In this document: positions 1 through 5,997 of the stretch, piece after piece
Layout of the letters: every line of letters starts with the position of its first letter
Position numbering within the stretch: position 1 is the stretch's first letter
DNA from: QEXZ01 sp034660015
Lineage (GTDB): Archaea; Halobacteriota; Syntropharchaeia; Alkanophagales; Methanospirareceae
Assembly: GCA_034660015.1 (NCBI GenBank)
Contig: JAYEII010000052.1
Span: 1-11,008 of the forward strand
Length of the DNA stretch: 11,008 nt
Reading direction: 5' to 3'
Program-made: the position numbers and the translations under genes
The notes under the pieces: model-generated
Told to the model about the DNA's origin: nothing
What the model saw: the letters and a program-made list of their open reading frames with translations, nothing else
The model's database searches: none

Positions 1-1003
1 CATAAAACTCATTTACTACCTCTTCTCTTCTTTTTATCTCACCCGTATCGAGTAAAGGGAACTGTAAATTCTTTTTCAGCCGTCTTGAACCCATTCCCGT
101 ACGTGTTTTGTCCAGCACACCGACAAGCGTCCCTCGCTGTGTTCCATCGCGGATATTATTGAATATTTCCAGGTTTCGCACGGTAACACTGTCCAAAACC
201 ATGTAATCGGAGACAAAGAAGGTCTTAGGCGGTTTTATATGCGATAGCACGCGCTTTTGTGTATCTCGTAGATAAGAAATCACGGCTCCTGCCGCGGTTA
301 TGCCCGCCTTGAGTTCAGCACAGCCAAAGCCATCGAGCGAAATCACACCAAAATGGTTTATCAGCGTAGTGTATGCGGTTTTATAATCGAAATAGTAGTC
401 ATCATAACGTGAAAAGGTGCAGGTACCCATATCCCGCTCAAGGTCATGTTCCAGTTCAAGCGAATCAGGCAGGATTATCTCCGCGGGTTTCTCCCGGTCT
501 ATCTCATTCAGCAGTGACGAATGCGATTCGTCATCCTCTAACTCAGTCAATAAAAACTCGCCTGTTGAGACGTCAACGATTGCGATGCCCGCCTTGCCAT
601 CCATCATGTTCACACACATCAGATAATTGCTGATTCGCTCCTCTAAGAAGGAATCCTCAATGACCGTACCGGGCGTAATCAGCCGCACGACCTCTCTCGT
701 TTCTACGTCTTTCCGCGCTTTATCCCATACCTGTTCGCATATAGCCACTTTGTAGCCTTTTGTGATTAATTGTCGTATGTAAGGTGTTACCGCATGGAAA
801 GGCACGCCAGCCATCGGGATTCTCTTAGCTGCTCCTTTTCCCCTGCCAGTCGCGGTTAAAGCGATGTTTAACTCCCTGGCTGCCACCTTTGCATCTTCAC
901 CAAAGGTTTCGTAAAAGTCGCCGACACGAAAAAGCAAGATAGCATCGTGGTGTTTCTCTTTTATTTTGTAGTATTGCTGCATCATTGGTGTTGTTTCTGG
1001 CAT
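1..1003 (-). CDS. mutS: DNA mismatch repair protein MutS (N-terminal part, cut by window edge)
   Basis: MutS recognises mismatches and small loops in DNA. The visible 334 codons cover the N-terminal mismatch-binding domain, the connector domain and the start of the core. The opening TPMMQQYYKIK and the segment GDFYETF carry the Phe-x-Glu pair that stacks on and contacts the mismatched base (Phe30 and Glu32 here). IPMAGVPFHA, YKVAICEQ and VRLITPGT follow, and near the edge MGSRRLKKNLQFPLLDT of the lever/core region. The ATPase domain would lie beyond position 1. The ATG at 1003 has GTGAGG about 9 nt upstream. An in-frame ATG at 1012 sits directly on that GAGG and is less likely. MutS of this type is bacterial in origin and patchy in archaea, so ancient acquisition is probable. 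It faces away from the adjacent tRNA gene. No frameshift is seen in the visible part. Confidence 0.97.
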   Translation of the reverse strand, partial: MPETTPMMQQYYKIKEKHHDAILLFRVGDFYETFGEDAKVAARELNIALTATGRGKGAAKRIPMAGVPFHAVTPYIRQLITKGYKVAICEQVWDKARKDVETREVVRLITPGTVIEDSFLEERISNYLMCVNMMDGKAGIAIVDVSTGEFLLTELEDDESHSSLLNEIDREKPAEIILPDSLELEHDLERDMGTCTFSRYDDYYFDYKTAYTTLINHFGVISLDGFGCAELKAGITAAGAVISYLRDTQKRVLSHIKPPKTFFVSDYMVLDSVTVRNLEIFNNIRDGTQRGTLVGVLDKTRTGMGSRRLKKNLQFPLLDTGEIKRREEVVNEFY

Positions 1004-1036
1004 GAACTTCATCCTCACTTCTATAATTTTAAATGT

Positions 1037-1055
1037 ATCCAACTATAAAATAAAA
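1037..1055 (+). promoter_or_regulatory. Putative archaeal promoter (TATA box) of tRNA-Arg
   Basis: An AT-rich TATA-like element (TATAAAAT, about 1044-1051) lies about 28 bp before the first base of the tRNA at 1076. That is the normal archaeal TATA-to-start spacing. Called from position and composition only. Confidence 0.5.
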
Positions 1056-1075
1056 ATGTGTGGAAAAGAAAACAA

Positions 1076-1150
1076 GGGCTCGTGGCTTAGCTTGGATAAA
1101 GCACCGGCCTTCTAAGCCGGGGATCGCGGGTTCGAATCCCGCCGAGTCCG
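1076..1150 (+). tRNA. tRNA-Arg (anticodon UCU)
   Basis: A complete cloverleaf can be folded by eye. The acceptor stem is GGGCTCG (1076-1082) with CGAGTCC (1143-1149), containing one G-U pair. The D stem is GCTT/AAGC (1085-1088 and 1099-1102). The anticodon stem is CCGGC/GCCGG (1104-1108 and 1116-1120) around loop CTTCTAA. The T stem is GCGGG/CCCGC (1126-1130 and 1138-1142) around TTCGAAT. The anticodon TCT at 1111-1113 reads AGA and AGG. There is no intron, the variable loop is 5 nt, the discriminator base is G1150, and CCA is not encoded. Confidence 0.96.
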
Positions 1151-1238
1151 CTCCTTGCTATAAATGAACGATAATCTTAAATCATGGAGAAAATTTGATT
1201 GGCAAAGCTAACTTTCTGCGGGATGCCATGTGCCCTAC

Positions 1239-1937
1239 TCACAATCCTTCCCATTCCCCTTTACCCTTATCGGCATCCGATTCCCTCAGCCATATCGCCC
1301 AGCAGATCAATATCTGCGAATATCCTATCGCCTTCGACAACCGCCCCATTTCCTCGATAAACCGCAAATTATCATTCGCATGAACTCCAAGTTCGCGTTC
1401 CACCACGCGTTTTATTATCTTATCCGGCATGCTCGTGTCCACACCTGCTTGCATTCGCAAATACTGAAATGTAATCAATCCGACACCGTGGACCTTTCCT
1501 ATTTCATCCTTCTCCCATTCCTCATGGTTTGCGTGCTCAGCCCAATACCGCAACGCGTCGAAATCCGTATCTAACTCATTATTTTCTTTAATGCCATCTA
1601 AAACACGACTTATGCCTATCGCAGCGTGCCAAACACGTCTGTTGTTCATTACCCGTCTCAATCTCGCATCTTCCGTGGAAAGCTTTGAAAACACATTAAA
1701 CGAACTTATCGCTCCTGTTTCTACAAAATCGCGGTAAAAACGTTTAACCCGCGGCACCACAATTTTGAAGTATTTTAACCCAATCGAATCCAGTGCCGCA
1801 TCCACAACAATCAGTACCGCATTCCCACCCCACCGCTTACCGTTTAAGCATCGCAGCTCGCTTTCTTTTGCTGTTGTGAGAACCTCTTCAAATCTATCCT
1901 CAAACATTTCCTTTGTCTTCCGCATAGCAGTCACCAT
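1239..1937 (-). CDS. Uncharacterised helix-hairpin-helix protein with GPD-like core
   Basis: The protein has up to 232 residues and is not recognised as a named family. Residues about 147-158 (GKVHGVGLITFQ) look like a helix-hairpin-helix, and residues 165-178 (GVDTSMPDKIIKRV) follow it. This arrangement parallels the HhH-GPD DNA glycosylase core, where 'GVG(K)TA...vDthv.Rv' precedes the catalytic Asp; Asp172 occupies that place. The endonuclease III lysine position is Ile155, so bifunctional lyase chemistry is not supported. No iron-sulfur cysteine cluster is present (only Cys30 is near the N-terminus). The first half is helical with no motif I know. The listed ATG has a weak upstream GAG. 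An in-frame ATG at 1925 has GGTGA five bases upstream and may be the true start (228 residues). It follows the radical SAM gene by 33 bp, so the two are probably co-transcribed. DNA binding or repair is inference. Confidence 0.72.
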   Translation of the reverse strand: MVTAMRKTKEMFEDRFEEVLTTAKESELRCLNGKRWGGNAVLIVVDAALDSIGLKYFKIVVPRVKRFYRDFVETGAISSFNVFSKLSTEDARLRRVMNNRRVWHAAIGISRVLDGIKENNELDTDFDALRYWAEHANHEEWEKDEIGKVHGVGLITFQYLRMQAGVDTSMPDKIIKRVVERELGVHANDNLRFIEEMGRLSKAIGYSQILICWAIWLRESDADKGKGEWEGL

Positions 1938-1970
1938 AATTACTCAAGTTTATTTTGCACTTTACACTTC

Positions 1971-2681
1971 TCATTTTTCGTTGTCTGCACAAAATTCCAC
2001 CGATTTTTGAGCAGATAACAGCCCCCTTTCTCTCATTCTCTTTCTTATGTGTGCGTAAATCCTTAAACTTTCGTATTCTACCCGCTCAACTATTTCTGGT
2101 GATATATCACTCAATCTCCCTACTAAATAAGCATCCGCATAATCCTTCACAATAGCGGGGTGAAACGACACATTCTTATTATACAAATTCTCTGCGGCTT
2201 TTATTTGCAGTTCAAACCATTCCCTCGGTCTGTTTGTTATCAGCTCAAAATTCTCGGGTGTTCCTGTTTTAAAGGACAGTCTGACATGCAGATTATGGCA
2301 TTTTGAGAGTTCGTCAACGTATTTTTCATCCTCACCAAGTTTTATACCATTCGTCTCAAGCACAAATAGAAGCGTCGGGTCTGAAAGTTCGACAGCTCTT
2401 ATTACATCTAACAGATGCTTTTTACACAATGTCGGTTCATTCCCGCTTATCCTGACCGCTCGGAATCCATGTTCATGTGCGATTTTGACAAGTCTTTCTG
2501 CAACTTCTTCCGGCGTGTAAAAATCTCCAAATCGTTCTGGATGGATTCTCGTTCGGTAACTCCAGCAAAATGCACAGTCCATGTTACAACCCATACAGTC
2601 CGCGGTTGCGATACCACCATAAAACCGATCGGCTCGGAATCGGTAGTATTTCCTTTTGGTTCCTTTACAGATAACTTCCAT
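1971..2681 (-). CDS. Short radical SAM domain protein
   Basis: A 236-residue protein with a radical SAM core. CNMDCAFC supplies Cys32, Cys36 and Cys39 in the CX3CX2C spacing that binds the [4Fe-4S] cluster reducing S-adenosylmethionine. GNEP at 80-83 is the SAM-contacting 'GGEP' motif with Gly81 replaced by Asn. LETNGIKL (about 108-115) matches the strand typical of activase/MoaA-type members. An additional Cys29 precedes the cluster. There is no room for a large C-terminal SPASM/auxiliary-cluster domain, only a helical tail ending ERGLLSAQKS...ADNEK. The substrate cannot be read from the sequence. It is upstream in a probable two-gene unit with the HhH protein. No clear Shine-Dalgarno precedes the ATG; an AT-rich TATA-like stretch at about 2700-2720 would give a short leader. 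Confidence 0.88.
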   Translation of the reverse strand: MEVICKGTKRKYYRFRADRFYGGIATADCMGCNMDCAFCWSYRTRIHPERFGDFYTPEEVAERLVKIAHEHGFRAVRISGNEPTLCKKHLLDVIRAVELSDPTLLFVLETNGIKLGEDEKYVDELSKCHNLHVRLSFKTGTPENFELITNRPREWFELQIKAAENLYNKNVSFHPAIVKDYADAYLVGRLSDISPEIVERVEYESLRIYAHIRKRMRERGLLSAQKSVEFCADNEK

Positions 2682-2752
2682 CTTTGGGTCTATTCTAAAT
2701 CAGATTTTATTTTTATTTTGAGTCTAATCATTAAAAGGAGGATATAAAGAAG

Positions 2753-2794
2753 ATGAGCAAAATAAATATACTGTTCAGAGCCCAATACGGTTAA
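2753..2794 (+). CDS. Micro-ORF of 13 codons behind a strong ribosome-binding site
   Basis: The reading frame encodes MSKINILFRAQYG and then TAA. GGAGG lies at 2737-2741, 11 nt before the ATG, a near-perfect Shine-Dalgarno at slightly long spacing. This could be a leader peptide, the N-terminal stub of a gene lost by deletion, or chance. It is not recognised. Confidence 0.25.
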   Translation: MSKINILFRAQYG

Positions 2795-2803
2795 TTCATA
2801 TTA

Positions 2804-2829
2804 TTTATAAAGATATAAGATATAAATAA
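2804..2829 (+). promoter_or_regulatory. TATA-rich candidate promoter before the toxin-antitoxin remnant and HhH/Fe-S gene
   Basis: TTTATAAAG, ATATAAG and ATATAAATAA follow one another here. This would be the nearest plausible archaeal promoter for the downstream plus-strand genes, since none of them has its own clear promoter. Position and composition only. Confidence 0.4.
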
Positions 2830-2911
2830 CATCACGAATGCGATAATAGAGAAAGATATCTGGGAAGAGTTGAAGGTAATAAGAGGGGAATTAGAATATA
2901 TAAAAGAGCAT

Positions 2912-3034
2912 ATGGTAGATGTTGATACGGTTCTTACCCGGGAAGAGGAGAGAATATTAGATGAGAGCCTTAGAGAGTTTGTGGAGGGTGAGGCTACGAA
3001 ACTGGAAGATTTTGAGAAAGAGTTGAGGAAATGA
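2912..3034 (+). CDS. RelE-associated antitoxin-like small protein, probably 5'-degraded
   Basis: From the only in-frame ATG this encodes 40 residues: MVDVDTVLTREEERILDES then LREFVEGEATKLEDFEKELRK. The pattern 'D.vLT.eEe..l.eslrEf..Ge...LEdfekEL' resembles the short acidic antitoxins that precede RelE-type toxins in archaea. The same frame stays open upstream to 2819 and reads sensibly there (IIEKDIWEELKVIRGELEYIKEH). The original protein was therefore probably longer and has lost its start codon; an ATG at 2838 is out of frame. Its stop overlaps the next ATG as ATGA (3031-3034), the classic antitoxin-toxin coupling. The toxin that follows is only a fragment. Family assignment is from pattern memory. 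Confidence 0.55.
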   Translation: MVDVDTVLTREEERILDESLREFVEGEATKLEDFEKELRK

Positions 3035-3114
3035 AAGTGCCGGGAATTTATTATTTGGATAAAAACAGCATTTTAATAGTCAACATTGATAAAAGGTCAA
3101 AAGTATATGAATAA
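3031..3114 (+). pseudogene. RelE/ParE-type toxin remnant (C-terminal fragment)
   Basis: The frame encodes 27 residues: MKVPGIYYLDKNSILIVNID then KRSKVYE. RelE-family toxins of archaea end with a strand-strand-tail pattern of the type 'GdYRviY.vd...i.il.i.hRk.vYe', and this peptide matches only that last part. Most of the toxin (roughly 55-60 residues) is missing. The ATG overlaps the antitoxin stop, so the fragment looks like an internal deletion of an intact toxin gene that kept both ends. It ends 2 bp before the next gene. Confidence 0.55.
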
Positions 3115-3116
3115 AC

Positions 3117-3791
3117 ATGGACAAAACCGAAGTGCTCCTCGCTAACTTCCGTTTATATGCTGAAGACCTTGAGATAGACCTGAAAGAGCCATCAGGCAGG
3201 TTCAAGTGGTTTTTAGCTTCTATTCTGTTCGGTGCGAGAATAAGCGAGAAAATCGCTGCTAATACCTATAAATCATTTGAGTGGTATGGAGTTGACAGCC
3301 CGGAGAAAATCATCGCTGCCGGCTGGGACGAACTGGTCAGGATTCTGGACGAAGGGGGATACGTGCGATATGACTTTTCCACGGCGACAAAGCTGCTTGA
3401 TATAGCCGGGACGCTAAAAGGAAAATATGGCTCTTTGGAGAACCTTTACAATCAATCTTCGGATACAAAAGATTTGGAGAGAAGATTGCAGGAATTTAAA
3501 GGGATTGGTGCCGTAACGACACAAATATTCCTGCGTGAATTGCGGGGTGTGTGGCAAATAAGCCCGGGGGTATCGAGCAAAGCCGAAAGCGTAGCAGAAA
3601 ATCTGGACATAAATCTGCAAGAATTCGCGGGTGAAAAACTTTCACGTGTTGAGACTGCGCTCGTTAAACTCGGCATAAAATACTGTAAGCGAAAGAGATG
3701 CGAGGAATGCCCGGTGAGGGATTTTTGCAACAAACCGCCCTTAGAAAGAGTTAAAAAAATGAGTGAAAACATTCTCTTAGTTTTCCCGTAA
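3117..3791 (+). CDS. Endonuclease III-superfamily HhH protein with Fe-S cluster motif, atypical catalytic residues
   Basis: A 224-residue protein of the endonuclease III/HhH-GPD fold, a superfamily that excises damaged bases. The N-terminal helical part (SGRFKWFLASILFGARISEK) is the usual 'f..L...iLs..t.d..' element. The hairpin is FKGIGAVTTQIFLRELRG (about 127-144; Gly129, Gly131). The C-terminal cluster CKRKRCEECPVRDFC has Cys190, 195, 198 and 204, a CX4CX2CX5C spacing. Classical Nth has CX6CX2CX5C. The lysine of Nth ('GRKTA') is Val133/Thr134, and the invariant Asp of 'vDthv' is not seen in WQISPGVSSKAE. It may therefore be a glycosylase with different chemistry or a DNA-binding relative. 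No Shine-Dalgarno is seen; the toxin fragment stops 2 bp upstream, so translational coupling is possible. Confidence 0.82.
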   Translation: MDKTEVLLANFRLYAEDLEIDLKEPSGRFKWFLASILFGARISEKIAANTYKSFEWYGVDSPEKIIAAGWDELVRILDEGGYVRYDFSTATKLLDIAGTLKGKYGSLENLYNQSSDTKDLERRLQEFKGIGAVTTQIFLRELRGVWQISPGVSSKAESVAENLDINLQEFAGEKLSRVETALVKLGIKYCKRKRCEECPVRDFCNKPPLERVKKMSENILLVFP

Positions 3792-3794
3792 AGG

Positions 3795-3813
3795 CTTTTT
3801 CCGAAGGAAAAAG
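3795..3813. repeat. Hairpin A, UUCG-loop type (related to hairpin D)
   Basis: CTTTTTCCGAAGGAAAAAG forms an 8-bp stem. Read on the minus strand the loop is C(UUCG)G, an exceptionally stable RNA tetraloop. It lies 3 bp after the HhH/Fe-S gene stop and just beyond the kinase gene 3' end, and could act as a bidirectional terminator or RNA-stability element. A T-rich tract follows on the plus strand. Confidence 0.6.
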
Positions 3814-3826
3814 GCTTTCTTTCTTA

Positions 3827-4378
3827 TCACAGGTTCTTTCTTGTAGAAAGAAAGTGTTTTATAAAATCCACTACTTTCTCCGCGCACGCTTCCACACTCA
3901 TCTTCTCGCTATCCACCACAACCTCAGGACTCACTGGCACCTCATACGGCACGTTCACACCCGGCACCGTTGCTCCTTCTTCCTTTGCCCCCTTATAAAT
4001 ACCCGTAGGAGTATACTTCGCTTTCCTCCGCCCTTCTCTTTCCATGCACGTGTCTAAAGAGCATTTTACAAACACTTCAGCGAAATTCCGTATATTCTCA
4101 CGGGCTTTTTCCCTGTATTTCCTCCTGTTTGCCGTAGCATCAATGATAACGGGTTTGCCACTCTCCACCAGGAGTTTCGCCATGTAAACCAACGAGCTAT
4201 ACACAATGTCTCGCTCCTGTTCCGAATAAGAAGGTTTTGGCGTGATAAATTTCCTTATCTCGTCAAGTTCAAGTACCTTCACGTTTATACCGCGCTCAGC
4301 AAAGATGTCTCGCACTTTCTCTGCTATTACGCTCTTACCACTGCCCGGTAAGCCTGTTACCCACACCACCCAGGTCAT
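3827..4378 (-). CDS. cysC: Adenylylsulfate kinase-like P-loop kinase
   Basis: A 183-residue P-loop kinase. Walker A is GLPGSGKS at residues 9-16. VVDSE plus PGVNVPYEVPVSPE (about 140-157) match the CysC signature 'pG...PYE.P..P...vdt'. APS kinases phosphorylate adenylylsulfate to PAPS. Two substrate-side elements deviate. The 'LDGDxxR' loop reads LELDEIR (36-42), with Glu and Leu replacing Asp and Gly. The 'FISPyr.dR' segment is replaced by DATANRRKYREKAREN. The physiological substrate may therefore not be APS, and no other sulfate-activation gene is in the window. The last residues (HFLSTRKNL) and the stop lie inside a repeat hairpin, so the C-terminus looks supplied by that element. No Shine-Dalgarno precedes the ATG; TATATAAA lies immediately upstream, too close to serve a normal leader. 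Family is firm, the symbol is tentative. Confidence 0.82.
   Translation of the reverse strand: MTWVVWVTGLPGSGKSVIAEKVRDIFAERGINVKVLELDEIRKFITPKPSYSEQERDIVYSSLVYMAKLLVESGKPVIIDATANRRKYREKARENIRNFAEVFVKCSLDTCMEREGRRKAKYTPTGIYKGAKEEGATVPGVNVPYEVPVSPEVVVDSEKMSVEACAEKVVDFIKHFLSTRKNL
3828..3858. repeat. Hairpin B repeat unit overlapping the kinase 3' end
   Basis: The unit begins CACAGG and ends AGTGTT, enclosing an 8-bp stem TTCTTTCT/AGAAAGAA (3834-3841 and 3845-3852). The unit at 4521-4555 has the same borders and a longer stem, so the two are copies of one element. The kinase stop codon (3827-3829) and its last nine to ten codons fall in this unit. Confidence 0.6.
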
Positions 4379-4432
4379 TTTTATATAGTAGTTGTATAGC
4401 TAAGATAAAAAACCACAGATTTCACAAAAAAC

Positions 4433-4451
4433 CTTTTCTTAGAAAGAAAAG
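4433..4451. repeat. Hairpin C in the kinase-DUF1015 intergenic region
   Basis: CTTTTCTTAGAAAGAAAAG forms an 8-bp stem with a 3-nt loop. Read on the minus strand it is followed within two bases by a run of six T, so it could terminate the DUF1015 transcript ahead of the kinase gene. Confidence 0.45.
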
Positions 4452-4465
4452 CTTTACCAACAACT

Positions 4466-4484
4466 TTTTTACCGAAGGTAAAAA
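4466..4484. repeat. Hairpin D, UUCG-loop type (related to hairpin A)
   Basis: TTTTTACCGAAGGTAAAAA has an 8-bp stem and the same CCGAAGG centre as hairpin A, giving C(UUCG)G on the minus strand. The stem bases differ from A by paired (compensatory) changes, which argues for selection on structure or an old duplication. Confidence 0.6.
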
Positions 4485-4520
4485 CCTTGACTAAAAACAT
4501 TCCCTTTGTTTTTCTTTTAG

Positions 4521-4555
4521 CACAGGTTTTCTTTTTGTAAAAAAGAAAAAGTGTT
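4521..4555. repeat. Hairpin E repeat unit after the DUF1015 gene
   Basis: Borders CACAGG and AGTGTT enclose a 10-bp stem (4527-4536 with 4540-4549). It is the second copy of unit B, 15 bp past the DUF1015 stop codon. Together C, D and E occupy most of the region between the two minus-strand genes (4379-4569), which holds no ORF. Confidence 0.6.
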
Positions 4556-4569
4556 GTGTAATCTTGTGG

Positions 4570-5904
4570 TTAATAGTTTTCGGTAGGGCTATAAATACCG
4601 AACTTCCGCATCACTACACCCTCCGCAACTTTTGGCAGGAACAGCGTGGATTTCTGTGGAAATTCCTTCTTCTCTATCCGTGTCTTGTATTCCACGTCTG
4701 TTAATCGCGGCAGTTTAAGGAAAAACGCAACCTTGCACGTTTCTGTATCTACTTTTTCAATCGCATCAGCCGGATTGGAGATGAAAACGATATCTTCGGG
4801 CTTACGCGTTGGCTCGATAAGCCACTCATGCAGGCTTATTACATCCAGTCCAACTCGTTCGTCGCCTCGCGCCTCTGCCAATTTCCTTATTTTCTCCCTA
4901 TCTGCTCGCAGCAAATAGAATTTTGCACCGTCATACATGATTGATCTGACGTCAAAATCATCGTTACGTTCATTGAGCTTTGAATAGATGGTCTCATTCA
5001 CATCCCCATACTTACTGGTGTCACAACATTCTACAACAAAATTCTCTTCTATCCTCGTCCATAAATCTTCCATGCGGCATCTTTTCACACATCTATGCCA
5101 GGGCAGCAATAAAACCGCTCTGTCCCCTGTTTCTAAAAGCATCATCAGCGTATACGCTGCCCCGTTGACTTTATCTCTACTCAACTGATAAGAAGCCGAG
5201 TAGCGGTGATGTCCATCGAGAATGAGTATTTTTTTATCGTGCATTAGCGCTTGAATCCGCTCTATAATCGCTTCATCTGAAACTTCCCAGAGCAGGTGGC
5301 GAGCACCATTTAATACGACATCCATAATTGGCTTTCTTTGTTTAGCCACGTTCAGATCAGGTCTGCGGAAGCCCAAATAATCTTCGAAAATGTGGTTTAT
5401 GTCATGGTTGGGCATGTTGTATCCCGCAGCAATGGGTGAGAAATTCATTCGGCATTCCTTCATAAGCATGTATCGCTCCGAAGTATTCGCCTCAAAGGTC
5501 TTTTCGTGCCCCGATATGTTCTGCGAATTGAGTTTTTCCGCTTTTACCAGAGCTACCAATCCAAAAGCGAAATATGTCGCTCTTCTCTCTTCCTTCGGGA
5601 TTTGTTCCATAACGGCTTTCGGCAGTTTGTAGCGGATTCCATAGATGTATAAAGACGGTTTCTCACGTTCAACCAGGATTCCATCGCCTGCCAAACGTTC
5701 TAAAGACTTCTTTGCATAGTCCACGAATTCTTCTACCCCTTCGCCCTCTTTCCTCGTGGTAAAGTGAATTACATTGTTTTCCCTGCCTGAATATTGCTCG
5801 TAAAGGTGTGCATCAATTGTATCGTAAACCGGGCAAACCAGCTCATCTCGGTTTTCCAGTTTCGGGTTCAGTATCGTCGCCTTGAAGGGTTTTATCTCAA
5901 CCAT
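4570..5904 (-). CDS. DUF1015 family protein
   Basis: A 444-residue protein with the hallmarks of DUF1015 (COG4198). The N-terminal KPFKATILNP...ELVCPVYDTID corresponds to 'kP....P.....vaaPPYDvi'. The central DGHHRYSAS (Asp230 to Tyr235) is the family's most conserved motif. The C-terminal FPQKSTLFLPKVAEGVVMRKF matches 'mPqKSTyFyPKl..Glv'. Its length is normal for the family. The DGHHR motif resembles that of ParB/SerK-like kinases, so nucleotide-dependent small-molecule phosphorylation is a possible role, but I know of no established function for this branch. The ATG is preceded by an AT-rich stretch with no evident Shine-Dalgarno, suggesting a short or leaderless transcript. It is divergent from atpA and shares the 93-bp gap 5905-5997 with it. 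It lies upstream of the kinase gene on the same strand, separated by hairpins. Confidence 0.93.
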   Translation of the reverse strand: MVEIKPFKATILNPKLENRDELVCPVYDTIDAHLYEQYSGRENNVIHFTTRKEGEGVEEFVDYAKKSLERLAGDGILVEREKPSLYIYGIRYKLPKAVMEQIPKEERRATYFAFGLVALVKAEKLNSQNISGHEKTFEANTSERYMLMKECRMNFSPIAAGYNMPNHDINHIFEDYLGFRRPDLNVAKQRKPIMDVVLNGARHLLWEVSDEAIIERIQALMHDKKILILDGHHRYSASYQLSRDKVNGAAYTLMMLLETGDRAVLLLPWHRCVKRCRMEDLWTRIEENFVVECCDTSKYGDVNETIYSKLNERNDDFDVRSIMYDGAKFYLLRADREKIRKLAEARGDERVGLDVISLHEWLIEPTRKPEDIVFISNPADAIEKVDTETCKVAFFLKLPRLTDVEYKTRIEKKEFPQKSTLFLPKVAEGVVMRKFGIYSPTENY

Positions 5905-5997
5905 TTTTTTTGTTTAGATTTTTTAAAAAAGATTAAGTTAAAATTAAAATTAAAAAGGATGAAGCATTAGAAAGGATAAGTAAAGAGGGAGAAAAAA

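Noticed and set aside
373..633. Plus-strand frames opposite mutS
   Set aside because: They lie antisense to clear MutS coding sequence with no independent support.
1195..1574. Overlapping plus-strand frames opposite the HhH gene
   Set aside because: They are antisense shadows of the 1239-1937 gene, have composition typical of reverse frames, and lack ribosome-binding sites.
5919..5997. T6A6 palindrome and tandem AAATT repeats before atpA
   Set aside because: It probably contains divergent promoters, but no element stands out from the AT-rich background. The 4-codon frame at 5959 is negligible.
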